Shown: positions 37,214-46,750 of the stretch, one piece after another
Position numbering within the stretch: position 1 is the stretch's first letter
Layout: each line of letters opens with the position of its first letter
Assembly: GCF_900106055.1 (NCBI RefSeq)
Contig: NZ_LT629792.1
Span: forward strand, 1,612,001-1,676,000
DNA: 64,000 nucleotides
Direction: 5' to 3'
Source: Schaalia radingae
Lineage (GTDB): Bacteria; Actinomycetota; Actinomycetes; Actinomycetales; Actinomycetaceae
Notes under the pieces: generated by a model
Database searches by the model: none
Seen by the model: only the letters and a program-made list of their open reading frames with translations
What the model was told of the DNA's origin: nothing
Made by a program: the position numbers and the translations under genes

Positions 37214-37825
37214 CCGAGCCGCATACTTGAGCTCTCCCCCACCGTTAGGTCTTTGAATGGAGGTCAGCCTCCTCGTGACGTGATCGTGATGCTGGGTGCA
37301 GCGACGCGTGGCGGCACGTCCGGGTGCTAATAAGCCGGAAGCCGCATCGCATTTGAGCGTCACGTGGAGATAGCGGGGTAACGTCATGTTCCTCGCTCCC
37401 AGCAAATAGGACCTCCGAGATCAGTCATTTCCTAGTGGGCCAGCCAGCTTCTAGGTGCCTGGCTATTGCAGGGGTGCTGGGCGCTGCTTATGCCCGTGGT
37501 TGATACTGCACGAGGGTGGCTCACGCTATCCACAATTTCGTCATTTTTCTCATATTTTCTGTGGATTACTGCACCTTTTCAGTAAGGTCACACCCTGTAG
37601 CGCACCCAAACTTAATTGTCAAATTGGCGTCTTTCCAACGATTTCCGGGACTGCGCCGACTGGTTCCACACAGTCCACAGTTTTATCCACAGTCCTCGCG
37701 TCCAGTCGCCCGCAACTAGGCCACACAGACCGAAACGCGGAAGGAGAAGTCCCCCAGCCCTCAACAAGATCTCGCGAGTGGTCGCGTGCAAGCGACCACT
37801 CGCGAAAAAACAAAAACTGCGCGGA
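37214..37825. other. 612-bp intergenic region with DnaA-box-like sites between convergent genes
   Basis: No convincing gene. The stretch 37520-37625 is clearly more AT-rich than its surroundings. DnaA-box-like 9-mers are CTATCCACA (37526-37534), TGTGGATTA on the opposite strand (37560-37568) and an exact TTATCCACA (37683-37691), with a partial GTCCACAG at 37673-37680. The first two face each other across the AT-rich block. Both flanking genes end here, so promoters are not expected. No structured RNA family is recognised. Confidence 0.45.
37775..37802. repeat. 28-bp palindromic repeat, copy 7
   Basis: Complete copy with a GTGCAA centre and one extra pairing base either side (CGCGAG/CTCGCG). 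It lies 24 bases past the gltA stop on the minus strand. The adjacent poly-A on the plus strand is a T-run on the side between gltA and the hairpin, so it is not a standard terminator. Confidence 0.92.
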
Positions 37826-39184
37826 CTAGCTACGCTGGCGTAACGGCACGTAGTCGCGTTCAACCTCACCAATGTAGACCTGACGGGGCCGACCGATCTT
37901 CGTTGCCGGGTCCTCCGTCATCTCCTTGTACTGCGCAATCCAGCCGGGAAGACGCCCCAGTGCGAACAGCGGTGTGAACATCTTGGTTGGGAAGCCCATC
38001 GCCGAGTAAATCAGGCCAGTGTAGAAGTCAACATTGGGGTACAACTTGCGTTCCTTGAAGTAATCGTCATTCAAGGCAATATCCTCGAGCTCCATCGCGA
38101 CATCCAGCATCTCATCGCGTTTGCCCAGACGAGACAGCACATCGTGAGCCGTTTCTTTTACGATGGCCGCCCTCGGATCGTAATTCTTGTACACACGATG
38201 GCCGAAGCCCATCAAGCGCACGCCCTCTTCCTTGTTTTTAACCTTCTCAACGTAGGACTGAACTGATTCGCCCGATTCGATGATCTGGTTGAGCATCTTC
38301 AGCACGGCTTCGTTGGCACCGCCGTGAAGCGGACCTGCCAGCGCGCCAATTCCCGCTGCCACTGATGCATACAGGTTGGCTTGCGAGGAGCCGACGAGGC
38401 GGACGGTGGACGCCGAGCAGTTCTGCTCATGATCGGCGTGCAAAATGAACAATGTGTCGAGAGCATGCACCAGCGCCGGATCAATGTCATAGGACTGGTA
38501 CGGCATGCCGAACGTCATACGGATGAAATCCTCGGTGTAGGAACGTTGAGCATCTGGGTACAGCAGTGGCAGGCCGGCGGCTCGCTTCGCGATGTAGCTG
38601 ATCATGGTGGGAAGCTTCGCCAGCAGCAATACGAGCGCCACGTTGAGTTGCTCGGGGTCGCGCGGATCCAGCGTGTCCTCGTAATAGGTGGCGAAACCGG
38701 CGACACCTGCCTGGAGGATCGCCATCGGGTGCCCGCGGTGCGGGAATGCTGTAAAGAACGCCTTGAAATTCTCGTGAAGCAGGCGGTGACGCTGGATACG
38801 ACGGATGAACAGCTCAAGTGTCTGCGCGTCGGGAAGTTCACCATAAATCAGCAGGTAGGCAACCTCGAGGAAGGAGGAATGCTTCGCGAGCTGTTCAATG
38901 GGGTATCCACGATAACGCAGGATTCCTTTCGCGCCGTCAATAAACGTGATGGCAGACTCGCACGATCCGGTGTTGACGAAGCCGGGGTCCAACGTCACAA
39001 CGTCAGTGTCTGAAAGCATTTTCGTGATGCGTACGCCATCAGAGCCGGCGGTCGCATGGACGCGTTCAAGCGGCAGCGTCTTGTCACCAATAGTCAGGCA
39101 GCCGTCCGGTTTAGCTTCGGCGTCATGTGGCTTTGACGAGGACGGGGCTGCTTTCGTTGACTGATCGGAAGCTTCAGTGCTCAT
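37826..39184 (-). CDS. gltA: Citrate synthase
   Basis: A 452-aa TCA-cycle enzyme condensing oxaloacetate and acetyl-CoA. Catalytic regions visible are ILHADHEQNCSASTVRLVG, AGPLHGGANEAVLKML (with the active His), MGFGHRVYKNYDPRA and the Asp region NVDFYTGLIYSAMGFP. The first 40 residues are a Ser/Lys/Asp-rich extension. GGAGGTAG lies about 12 bases upstream of ATG 39184. Transcribed alone. Confidence 0.96.
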   Translation of the reverse strand: MSTEASDQSTKAAPSSSKPHDAEAKPDGCLTIGDKTLPLERVHATAGSDGVRITKMLSDTDVVTLDPGFVNTGSCESAITFIDGAKGILRYRGYPIEQLAKHSSFLEVAYLLIYGELPDAQTLELFIRRIQRHRLLHENFKAFFTAFPHRGHPMAILQAGVAGFATYYEDTLDPRDPEQLNVALVLLLAKLPTMISYIAKRAAGLPLLYPDAQRSYTEDFIRMTFGMPYQSYDIDPALVHALDTLFILHADHEQNCSASTVRLVGSSQANLYASVAAGIGALAGPLHGGANEAVLKMLNQIIESGESVQSYVEKVKNKEEGVRLMGFGHRVYKNYDPRAAIVKETAHDVLSRLGKRDEMLDVAMELEDIALNDDYFKERKLYPNVDFYTGLIYSAMGFPTKMFTPLFALGRLPGWIAQYKEMTEDPATKIGRPRQVYIGEVERDYVPLRQRS

Positions 39185-39320
39185 CGGTATGTACTACCTC
39201 CTCAAACAGGCGCGACTACATCGACGCATGGGCTTATAGTCCTACTTTAATACCCCCGAGGTCAGCTCGCGCAGGGATCTCACATCCAGTAGCGCAGCCC
39301 CATCCTCGTCGCATTGGATC

Positions 39321-40499
39321 TTAGCGACTATTCGCGCTCGCAAACCCGTCAGGAATGAGGCGGCGGGCCGCAGATTGGATGCATTCGTCGGTTGCGGTCA
39401 GGGAGACTCGTACGAAGTTGGTTGAGCGTTCTCCGTAGAAGTCGCCTGGTGCCACGATCATTCCACGCTCGGCAAACCAATCGACAAGGTCCCAGCCGTT
39501 CATGCGTCCACTCGGATCGCTCACCCATAAGTAGAGACCTGCTGCCGAGTGCGGGTCGACGCACAGCCCCGCGTCCTCAAGGGCACGCTTCAAAATGGTG
39601 CGGCGAGCTCCATACAGGGCGTGCTGGTGCTCAACGTGGTCGGTGTCCGTGAGCGCGACAGCCATCGCGTGCTGTATGGGCGCGGGGAGGATCATTCCCG
39701 TATGGCGTCGCACGGTGAGAACTCGAGAGATCAGGTCGCGATCCCCCGCCATCAGTGCGGCTCTGTAGCCAGCCAAATTGGACTGTTTCGACAGGGAGTA
39801 CAGGACTATGATTCCGGTTGGGTCACCGTCGCAAATGTCGCGATCAAGCAAGGATGGGACACCCTCGGAAGTAAAAGGAGCCTGCCAAGGCAAGGCGGCG
39901 TAGCACTCATCCGAGACCACTATCGCGCCCTTCTCTCTCGCCCATTGGACGCTTGCATGCGACTTCTCGCGAGTGAGGACGTGCCCAGTGGGGTTCGACG
40001 GCGAGTTCACCCAGACGAGGGATGCGTCAGGCCACGTGTCGACGCGCTCTGGATCCACGCGGATGCATCGCGCACGGATGAGGCGGGCGCTGATGTCATA
40101 TGTAGGGTAGGAAACTTCCGGCACAAGGATGGTGTCATCGCTAGTCAACCCCAGTTCGAACGGCAGCCATGCGACCGCTTCCTTCGACCCGATCGTCGGA
40201 ATGACGGCCGCCGATTGTGCAGTTGCCTCCCGTGGAGATTGGAGAGGAACCATACCTCGCTTCGATGCCCACAGAGCCATTGCCTCCTGGAGTTCCAGCG
40301 TGCCTTCAACCCGAGGATATCCAGCAGCATTAGTGGAATTGGCGAGGGCGTCCTGGATGATCGTGGGTGTGGGGTCGACCGGTGTGCCGATCGAAAGGTC
40401 ACACACTCCACCGGGATGCTCCGCGGCGCGTGCGCGCGCCGGTTCCAGACTGTCCCAGGGAAAGTCAGGCAAATTCAAGGGACGGAGCAGAGCATTCAT
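39321..40499 (-). CDS. dapC: Succinyldiaminopimelate transaminase
   Basis: A 392-aa fold-type I PLP aminotransferase of the actinobacterial DapC type, aminating N-succinyl-2-amino-6-ketopimelate. LPDFPWDSLEPARARA, CDLSIGTPVDPTP, VNSPSNPTGHVL, VVSDECYAAL and the PLP-Lys motif YSLSKQSNLAGYR are visible. I chose ATG 40499 (MNALL); an upstream in-frame extension is entirely encoded by a palindromic repeat. The fdxA gene lies upstream, the common actinobacterial pairing. Confidence 0.93.
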   Translation of the reverse strand: MNALLRPLNLPDFPWDSLEPARARAAEHPGGVCDLSIGTPVDPTPTIIQDALANSTNAAGYPRVEGTLELQEAMALWASKRGMVPLQSPREATAQSAAVIPTIGSKEAVAWLPFELGLTSDDTILVPEVSYPTYDISARLIRARCIRVDPERVDTWPDASLVWVNSPSNPTGHVLTREKSHASVQWAREKGAIVVSDECYAALPWQAPFTSEGVPSLLDRDICDGDPTGIIVLYSLSKQSNLAGYRAALMAGDRDLISRVLTVRRHTGMILPAPIQHAMAVALTDTDHVEHQHALYGARRTILKRALEDAGLCVDPHSAAGLYLWVSDPSGRMNGWDLVDWFAERGMIVAPGDFYGERSTNFVRVSLTATDECIQSAARRLIPDGFASANSR

Positions 40500-40522
40500 A
40501 CAAGTCTCCAGCAAATAAGTGG

Positions 40523-40550
40523 CGAGTGGTCGCTTGCACGCGACCACTCG
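40523..40550. repeat. 28-bp palindromic repeat, copy 8
   Basis: Complete copy with a TTGCAC centre, 23 bases upstream of the dapC start and 39 bases after the fdxA stop, so it lies between two genes that are probably co-transcribed. Confidence 0.92.
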
Positions 40551-40589
40551 CCAATATAGTCATCACAGCGATGCACTGATGGGACTGCC

Positions 40590-40928
40590 TCAGTTTTGGG
40601 ACAGGTACTCCTCGTTTTGAGGCGGAAGACCCTGAATCATCTCATCGTCGAATTCTTGTGCTCCGACACGCTGCGCGCCGCCTGGCGAGCCGAGATCTTT
40701 GAAGAAGTCGACATTCGCGCGGTAATAATCCGACCATTCTTCGGGAAGGTCATCCTCGTAAAAAATGGCCTCGGTCGGGCACACAGGTTCGCATGCCCCG
40801 CAATCAACACATTCATCGGGATGAATGTACAGCGATCGTTTCCCCTCGTAAATGCAGTCCACAGGGCATTCATCCACGCAAGCACGGTCTTTGACGTCCA
40901 CGCAAGGTTGCGCGATGACATACGTCAT
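40590..40928 (-). CDS. fdxA: Seven-iron ferredoxin
   Basis: A 112-aa electron carrier of the FdxA group with one 3Fe-4S and one 4Fe-4S centre. Cysteines fall at about 9, 17, 21, 25, 40, 43, 46 and 50, in AQPCVDVKDRACVDECPVDC and PDECVDCGACEPVCP. The C-terminal 50 residues (WSDYYRANVDFF) are typical of actinobacterial FdxA. GGAGGG before ATG 40928 sets the start. Confidence 0.94.
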   Translation of the reverse strand: MTYVIAQPCVDVKDRACVDECPVDCIYEGKRSLYIHPDECVDCGACEPVCPTEAIFYEDDLPEEWSDYYRANVDFFKDLGSPGGAQRVGAQEFDDEMIQGLPPQNEEYLSQN

Positions 40929-41156
40929 GAGATCCCTCCCTCTTCTCAACGCGACGTGCACTCGAGGCCATCACATATCCCACGGGACTGCCGGCTCATC
41001 GCACAGCTCGACGCGTTGACTATATTAGTGCCACTATTATCACTCATATGCGACAGCATTCAGGCTGCGACCACCATTTGCGCGTGGACTCTCAGCGATT
41101 TCTCCTGTAAAGACGCCACTTAGTCGCAGTGGCGCCCAATCAATCAAAGAAAGCTC

Positions 41157-41420
41157 ATGTTCTCAGAAAACACGTCACAACCTGCCAATAGGGCTCAACA
41201 CGGCTTTCCTAAACAACCGCCTGAGCTTCCTTGGATGAGATGGGCAGTTGGCACTCGGGTCGTGGTGAGGTATCGCGAAGGCGAAGGCTTTCGCGATGCT
41301 CTGGGGACTTTACTGGAAGTTGCGCCCGACCACGTTACTATCGAGGCGCGGCGGGGAATCGTTCGTGTCGAAGCGGACACGATGGTGACCGGAAAAGTCG
41401 TCCCTCCTGCGCGCTGGTAG
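41157..41420 (+). CDS. Small SH3-like conserved protein
   Basis: An 87-aa protein. The segment VGTRVVVRYREGEGFRDALG, then VAPDHVTIEARRGIVRVEA and a terminal KVVPPARW, resembles the small beta-barrel that forms the N-terminus of some actinobacterial GNAT acetyltransferases, but no acetyltransferase domain follows. It stands alone, divergent from fdxA and convergent with typA. Function is unknown. Confidence 0.75.
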   Translation: MFSENTSQPANRAQHGFPKQPPELPWMRWAVGTRVVVRYREGEGFRDALGTLLEVAPDHVTIEARRGIVRVEADTMVTGKVVPPARW

Positions 41421-41456
41421 CAGGGCACGAAAAGGCAACCATCCCTGAAATTTCGT

Positions 41457-41484
41457 CGAGTGGTCGCTTGCACGCGTCTACTCG
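41457..41484. repeat. 28-bp palindromic repeat, copy 9 (degenerate)
   Basis: The left half is intact; the right half reads GCGTCTACTCG. It lies in the 79-base gap between the stop codons of the SH3-like gene and typA, followed by CGAAAAAAC. Confidence 0.85.
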
Positions 41485-41499
41485 GCGAAAAAACCTAGA

Positions 41500-43419
41500 C
41501 TACTTATCTTTACGACGTTGACGCGCTGCGATCTTAAAACGCTCCTGCGAATCCAACACGACCTTACGAATACGAATCGCCTCAGGCGTGACCTCAACAC
41601 ATTCATCATTAGACGCGAACTCCAGCGACTCTTCCAGCGTCAGTTTTCGCGACGGAGTCAACGTTTCATACACATCAGCGGTGGCCGAACGCGTATTCGT
41701 CTGCTTCTTCTCACGCGTGATATTGACGTCCATATCCTCGTTACGGGGATTCTCCCCTACAACCTGACCTTCATAAACCTCTGACCCCGGCTCAATAATG
41801 AACGATGCGCGCTCCTGCAGGTTGGTCATCGCGTAAGGCGTTGCCTGCCCTGCACGGTCAGCAACCAAGGAGCCGGTCAGCCGCTGCTCAATCGTCCCCT
41901 GCCACGGAGCGTATCCCTCCGAAATTGACGAGGCGATTCCCGTTCCACGAGTTTCAGTCAAGAAACGCGCACGGAAGCCAATCAGCCCGCGGGCAGGGAT
42001 CGTGAACTGGAGGCGGATCCAACCACTCCCGTGATTAGCCATCGAGTTCATGCGGCCTTTACGCTGAGCCATCAGCTGGGTCACCGCGCCCAGATACTCC
42101 TCAGGAATGTCGATGGTCATCTGCTCCATCGGCTCGTGAACTTTACCGTCAATTTCCTTGGTCACAACCTGTGGTTTACCGACAGTAAGCTCAAACCCTT
42201 CACGCCTCATCTGTTCGACGAGGATTGCGAGCGCAAGCTCGCCTCGTCCCTGAACTTCCCACGCGTCGGGCCGAGAAGTCGACAAAACCCGCAACGACAC
42301 GTTACCCACCAGTTCACGATCGAGACGGTCCTTAACCTGGCGAGCAGTCACTTTCGCACCCTTGACACGCCCAGCCAGCGGCGAGGTGTTGATTCCCACG
42401 GTCATGGAAATCGCGGGGTCATCCACCTTGATCAAGGGAAGTGGACGAGGATCGTCGAGGTCGACCAGCGACTCACCGATCGTAATATCGTCGACGCCGG
42501 CAATTGCAACGATCTCGCCGGGGCCAGCCTCTTCAGCAGGTACGCGCTCCAAACCTTCTGTGCGTAGTAGCTCCGTGACGCGAACAGACTTGATGGTGCC
42601 GTCATGACGGGCGAGCCCGACGTTCTGTCCCTTTTTCAGGGTGCCGTTGTGCATGCGCAGCAACGCCAGACGCCCTAGGAAAGGAGAGGCATCGAGGTTG
42701 GTGACATGGGCTTGTAGAGGAGCCCCCTCGTCGTAACTGGGACCGGGAATACGTTGCAAGATGGTTTCAAAGAGTGGCTCGAGGTCTTCTTCCGGAAGCT
42801 TGCCGTCGCCGGGATTCGTCAATGAGGAGACGCCTGCTTTAGCTGATGCGTAAATCACGGGCACGTCCAGCAATGCATCAACATCCGCTTCCACGCCTTC
42901 GTTCATGAGGTCTTCAGCCAAGGACAACAGAAGGTCAGTGGTTTCCGAGACGACCTCTTCAATGCGCGAATCGGGGCGGTCCACTTTGTTGACAACAATG
43001 ACGACCCGCAGTTGAGCTTCGAGGGCTTTGCGCAGGACGAAGCGTGTTTGCGGCAGCGGACCTTCAGAGGCATCGACGAGGAGGACGACGCCGTCGACCA
43101 TGGACAGCCCGCGTTCAACCTCGCCGCCAAAGTCGGCGTGACCTGGGGTGTCGATGACGTTGATGGTCACGCCTTCGGTCAGACCGAGTTTTTGCGCAGC
43201 GGGCCCGCGGTAGTGCACAGCGGTGTTCTTGGCGAGGATCGTGATGCCTTTTTCACGCTCAAGATCACCCGAGTCCATGACGCGTTCGCCGGTCTTTTCC
43301 ACCGAATCATGTTCGGAGAAGGCTCCTGATTGCCAGAGCATTGCGTCGACAAGCGTGGTCTTCCCATGATCCACGTGGGCGACGATAGCGACGTTACGAA
43401 TGTCCTGACGCACAGGCAT
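41500..43419 (-). CDS. typA: Ribosome-associated translational GTPase TypA/BipA
   Basis: A 639-aa GTPase acting on the ribosome in stress adaptation and assembly. G1 [15 protein letters not shown] near residue 15, G3 [15 protein letters not shown] near 75, G4 VVNKVDRP near 130, then the BipA-specific C-terminal domain with [18 protein letters not shown]. There is about 30 residues more than the usual 610, mostly Gly/Glu-rich. Single gene. Confidence 0.96.
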   Translation of the reverse strand: MPVRQDIRNVAIVAHVDHGKTTLVDAMLWQSGAFSEHDSVEKTGERVMDSGDLEREKGITILAKNTAVHYRGPAAQKLGLTEGVTINVIDTPGHADFGGEVERGLSMVDGVVLLVDASEGPLPQTRFVLRKALEAQLRVVIVVNKVDRPDSRIEEVVSETTDLLLSLAEDLMNEGVEADVDALLDVPVIYASAKAGVSSLTNPGDGKLPEEDLEPLFETILQRIPGPSYDEGAPLQAHVTNLDASPFLGRLALLRMHNGTLKKGQNVGLARHDGTIKSVRVTELLRTEGLERVPAEEAGPGEIVAIAGVDDITIGESLVDLDDPRPLPLIKVDDPAISMTVGINTSPLAGRVKGAKVTARQVKDRLDRELVGNVSLRVLSTSRPDAWEVQGRGELALAILVEQMRREGFELTVGKPQVVTKEIDGKVHEPMEQMTIDIPEEYLGAVTQLMAQRKGRMNSMANHGSGWIRLQFTIPARGLIGFRARFLTETRGTGIASSISEGYAPWQGTIEQRLTGSLVADRAGQATPYAMTNLQERASFIIEPGSEVYEGQVVGENPRNEDMDVNITREKKQTNTRSATADVYETLTPSRKLTLEESLEFASNDECVEVTPEAIRIRKVVLDSQERFKIAARQRRKDK

Positions 43420-43458
43420 TGCCTGCCTCCTTTATGGCGACGATCGAAGAAAATGCGC

Positions 43459-43486
43459 CGAGTGGACCCGTGCAAGCGACCACTCG
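43459..43486. repeat. 28-bp palindromic repeat, copy 10 (degenerate)
   Basis: Left half CGAGTGGACCC carries two changes; the right half is intact. Located 40 bases upstream of the typA start. Confidence 0.85.
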
Positions 43487-43758
43487 GCAATAAACGTCTG
43501 GGGTTGCCAGTTGAGTGTAGGGGTCGATTCCTCTTCACGCAGCTGTGCACACGAAATACCAGATTAATCACTCATCGGCGTCTCCGATAGAGACGAGCAT
43601 GCGAAATCGAACACTTTACGACACGCAATGTGTTCCGTTTCATCCTGGAACTGCGGCTCTTATCGACCACGACGTCTCATCGTGTACTTGTTCTCATCCC
43701 CTAAGGTCGAAGCGGCTTGGTCAGCATCGCGACGTTTCGGCCGCCGCTCGGTCTAGGG
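43487..43758. other. Non-coding gap upstream of typA
   Basis: Part of a 339-base gap between the typA start and the end of the AbiEi-nuclease gene. I see no gene or RNA. A small inverted repeat GTCTC-CGATA-GAGAC lies near 43580. The typA promoter is expected here. Confidence 0.4.
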
Positions 43759-45324
43759 TCAGCACACCGCCGCCACTTGCCAGCTATGGCTCACCGACTC
43801 GTCCCGCGTCCACGCATTTCGACGCCGATCAAAAAGCGCCTTCTTCCACGAGCGCCGCATGGGAATGGAAGCCGAATGGCCTAACAGCTGGGCAATCCTT
43901 CTTTCGAGATACGGCGTCTCGCCGCGAAGATCTTTACGACGAACCACGAGGATAGTCCACCCAGCCTCTTCAAGAACCTGGATCCGCCAGCGGTCATGTT
44001 CGGCCTGTGGACCAGTTTCCGGATGGAACTCCTCGCCAAAATATTCGACACCTATCTTCACCGCTGCGTTTTTTAACCCGCTTGAGATCTCACCAGTAGC
44101 CCCTCCGGGCACATGGTGCGCGCCCGCGCTCCGCACCCCTGTCGAGTCCGCCCTCGACCGTCCGAGGCTGCATATTTGCAGCTTCGAGCGCCCACCATCT
44201 TGTGCAGGCAGGCACCATCCCAGATCGATTCGGAACGAGCCTTTACCGCTGGCATGCCCTCCACACAAGTTGGTGCTGTTCTGCGGGCAAACGAGGGACT
44301 CTTCGCTGTCCGTCACCGAGTCCCGCGCCTCACTCATGCTCCTACTTTTCGCGATTCGGCCTTGCTGTGTGGCGCTGACACGCACAGGGATTTGAAGAAT
44401 TGGACGGGGAAGGCCTGCTTCACGTAAACGCAGACGAAGGGCAGTTTCCTGAACTGATTCGGATCTGATGTCGGCATTGTTAATCGCAGCACGTAAAATC
44501 CGTACACCTCGCCTGCCGGACCTCGCCTGCGCGGCCTCTACCAGCTCGTCCACTGTTACGAGTCCCTGGCGCAAAAAGCCTTCAATCCACGCTGTCGCGA
44601 GGTCAATCGTCGCTCCCATCGCAACATCGCACACTGTGCGCAAAGCGCTCGTGACGCGCATGCCCTCCATGCTCACGATTTCGCTTTCATCAACTTCCAT
44701 AACTCTGCATGCAACACCAGGTCGACGTACTGCGCGAGTGCCGGCCGGGCGAAGCACACAGATCCGAAAGGCGTCATCAGCCTCATGGCTATCCCGCACA
44801 CTAACCCCATACATTAAAGCGGCGGTTTCACCGGCAAAAACAGCATCATCAGGCAAAATCGCCGCGACCGCATGCATCATTTCGCCGTCGAATAGTCGGC
44901 GCGATACATACCATCCGCGCGCCAGGTGAACAATGTGTCCAGAGCGGCACGCGCTCTCAATTTGTGAGGTTTCCACTCCAGCCCGCCGCAGTTCATATGT
45001 CGAGGTCACGACGCGCGAGCCAACCATTTCACGATCGGCACACATGACCGAGGGAGGCTGCGTCACTCCGCCGAGTTCTTTAAGGTCTGTCTGCCACTGC
45101 TCGAGGGTGCGCGAGCGGAAACGCAAAACCGGTGAACCACGCGAGGCAGCAAAGCGCTCGCAGTGCGTCAAGGTTCGGATCCCCTCGCGAATGGGCCTCG
45201 TAGCAGATGAGCCCGGGTTCTCGCCGTGGGTATCGCCACGCGCCTCTTTCGACTCCGTGGGGATCGTGACTGTGCCATTGCGACGGAGTTCTGGCTCGCT
45301 GTTTATGCCTTTCCTAGTGGTCAT
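43759..45324 (-). CDS. AbiEi-like DNA-binding domain fused to a DUF559/Vsr-like nuclease domain
   Basis: A roughly 521-aa protein. The middle region (RVVTSTYELRRAGVETSQIE, then HLARGWYVSRR, GETAALMYGV and RTVCDVA) resembles the AbiEi/transcriptional-regulator family. The C-terminal region resembles DUF559 restriction-type nucleases: FRIDLGW, then VEYFGEEFH, and EEAGWTILVVRRKDL. Between the first Asp and the Glu motif an insertion of about 45 residues interrupts the fold. The N-terminal 100 residues are unstructured and the start is uncertain. No separate AbiEii-like toxin gene lies beside it. Such fusions are common in actinobacteria and their role is not known. Confidence 0.68.
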   Translation of the reverse strand: MTTRKGINSEPELRRNGTVTIPTESKEARGDTHGENPGSSATRPIREGIRTLTHCERFAASRGSPVLRFRSRTLEQWQTDLKELGGVTQPPSVMCADREMVGSRVVTSTYELRRAGVETSQIESACRSGHIVHLARGWYVSRRLFDGEMMHAVAAILPDDAVFAGETAALMYGVSVRDSHEADDAFRICVLRPAGTRAVRRPGVACRVMEVDESEIVSMEGMRVTSALRTVCDVAMGATIDLATAWIEGFLRQGLVTVDELVEAAQARSGRRGVRILRAAINNADIRSESVQETALRLRLREAGLPRPILQIPVRVSATQQGRIAKSRSMSEARDSVTDSEESLVCPQNSTNLCGGHASGKGSFRIDLGWCLPAQDGGRSKLQICSLGRSRADSTGVRSAGAHHVPGGATGEISSGLKNAAVKIGVEYFGEEFHPETGPQAEHDRWRIQVLEEAGWTILVVRRKDLRGETPYLERRIAQLLGHSASIPMRRSWKKALFDRRRNAWTRDESVSHSWQVAAVC

Positions 45325-45672
45325 GGCAGCCACTGTGCAGTACGACGCGGCCACCTGGCAGTGGCCGTCACCGAGTTGTGGACGTGGCCTCCGCGGGTGA
45401 AAGTAGTGTGGATAAGACCATAGCCAGCCACATGCCTGTGGATACTGCTCATCCACGCACACGGCACCTCCCCAGAATTACTGATTCACCAACTCCGCCC
45501 CCTCCCTCGCACCGCTTCGGGCTCCTGTAGTTCACGGTGAAGGCAACAGCGCATCAGCCTCCCTCGCCAATGCCCCACCGAATGGCGCACAGCCCGAATG
45601 ATGTTGTTCCTTCTTGTGCAGCCCGCATGGCGAATGCGCCCATGAAAGCCTGTTTCGCTCTACTCTTAAACC
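45325..45672. other. Intergenic region with DnaA-box-like sites
   Basis: 348 bases between divergent genes. TGTGGATAA (45407-45415) and TGTGGATAC (45437-45445) lie 21 bases apart in the same orientation, with TTGTGGACG (45376-45384) nearby. Promoters of both flanking genes are expected here. No RNA gene is seen. Confidence 0.4.
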
Positions 45673-46587
45673 ATGACGGATTCATCAGCACTTCCCACTC
45701 CCCTTAACCTGGAAGGTTCATCCTCGCGGGCGTCGATCTCCCCGTTCGGCGCTCAGGTTCTCGAGTGGACGGTTGACTCTGATACACCCGTGATCTGGAT
45801 GTCTCCGCTGGCAGCACACGATGGTGTCCGTACGCCACGAGGAGGGGTCCCAATATGTTTGCCGTGGTTCGGAGCTCATCTGAGTGATCCTGAAGCTCCC
45901 AAACACGGTTTCGCGCGCACCGCTATGTGGACTCAGATCAGCCCAGATCCTGCCGACAAGGACATTGCGCGCGGGGAAAGCGACTCCACGTATGCCGAAT
46001 TCGCCCTGGCTCATTCTCCTTCACAGAATTCCAGCCAGTCGGACCAGCCAGTCCAGCCAGGCGCCGACGGCTATTTTCCTTTCAGTTTCGAGGCGAACCT
46101 TTCGATCGACGTAGCCGATTCCCTGATGATGAGGTTGACTGTGACGAACACAGACACTCGACCGTTTACCTTTCAGGAAGCTTTCCACACCTATGTGGCG
46201 GTTGGCGACATCAAAGACGTCACGATTGAGGGCCTCGACGGCGCTTTCTACGACGACAAGTCGCTTGCACGCGACCACTCGCGCAAGCAAATTGGTGAGG
46301 TGACGTTCGTACGGTACACGGACCGGATCTATCACTCTGATGCGAACGTGCAGATCCGCGATCCCCGTTTCCGGCGGATCGTCTCGATTGAAAAGTCCGG
46401 CTCGGCCAACACGATCGTGTGGAACCCCTGGTCAGACACGGTTGGCCAATTTGATGATCTTGAATCGCGCGCATGGCAAGAGTTTGTTTGTGTCGAGTCC
46501 GGCAACGTTGCAGACGAAGCGATCGAACTCGAACCCGACCAGTCTCACACCATGACTGTCTCGATTTACGTTGACTCGATGGAGTGA
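45673..46587 (+). CDS. D-hexose-6-phosphate mutarotase / aldose 1-epimerase family
   Basis: A 304-aa enzyme interconverting anomers of hexose-6-phosphates, YeaD type. SISPFGAQVLEWT, GGVPICLPWFGAH, KHGFART, MRLTVTNTD, FTFQEAFHTYVAVGDI (with the catalytic His) and IVWNPWSD are visible. Residues about 194-203 (DDKSLARDHSR) are encoded by a degenerate palindromic repeat in a surface loop between FYDD and EVTF. Acts in sugar metabolism; no operon partner. Confidence 0.9.
   Translation: MTDSSALPTPLNLEGSSSRASISPFGAQVLEWTVDSDTPVIWMSPLAAHDGVRTPRGGVPICLPWFGAHLSDPEAPKHGFARTAMWTQISPDPADKDIARGESDSTYAEFALAHSPSQNSSQSDQPVQPGADGYFPFSFEANLSIDVADSLMMRLTVTNTDTRPFTFQEAFHTYVAVGDIKDVTIEGLDGAFYDDKSLARDHSRKQIGEVTFVRYTDRIYHSDANVQIRDPRFRRIVSIEKSGSANTIVWNPWSDTVGQFDDLESRAWQEFVCVESGNVADEAIELEPDQSHTMTVSIYVDSME
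46254..46281. repeat. 28-bp palindromic repeat, copy 11, inside mutarotase gene
   Basis: Right half intact (GCACGCGACCACTCG); left half diverged to CGACAAGTCGC. Read in frame as SLARDHS. The divergence suggests an old copy under coding constraint. Confidence 0.8.
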
Positions 46588-46750
46588 GCAGCGATCCCTC
46601 ACCGAGGAGCTATGGCACAGCGCCTCACTCGCGAGGTCGCACCAGATCCTTGCTCACCAGTGTCACCTAAATCTCACTCTCCGAAGTGCCCTAGATCCTC
46701 ACTCCCCAATACCGCCGCTGAGCCCCACTGAACAGCGCTGCCCCACCGCC

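Noticed and set aside
37240..37520. A structured RNA such as tmRNA, RNase P RNA or SRP RNA in the dapD-gltA gap
   Set aside because: None of the conserved core motifs could be found on either strand.
37214..37825. Chromosomal origin of replication
   Set aside because: No dnaA, dnaN or rpmH nearby; only three good boxes; convergent metabolic genes flank it.
39321..40547. Longer dapC starting inside the repeat
   Set aside because: The extra 16 residues are only repeat sequence; MNALL at 40499 matches the family start.
43545..43955. Plus-strand open frame upstream of typA
   Set aside because: Overlaps the nuclease gene antisense, has no recognisable motif and no convincing ribosome site.
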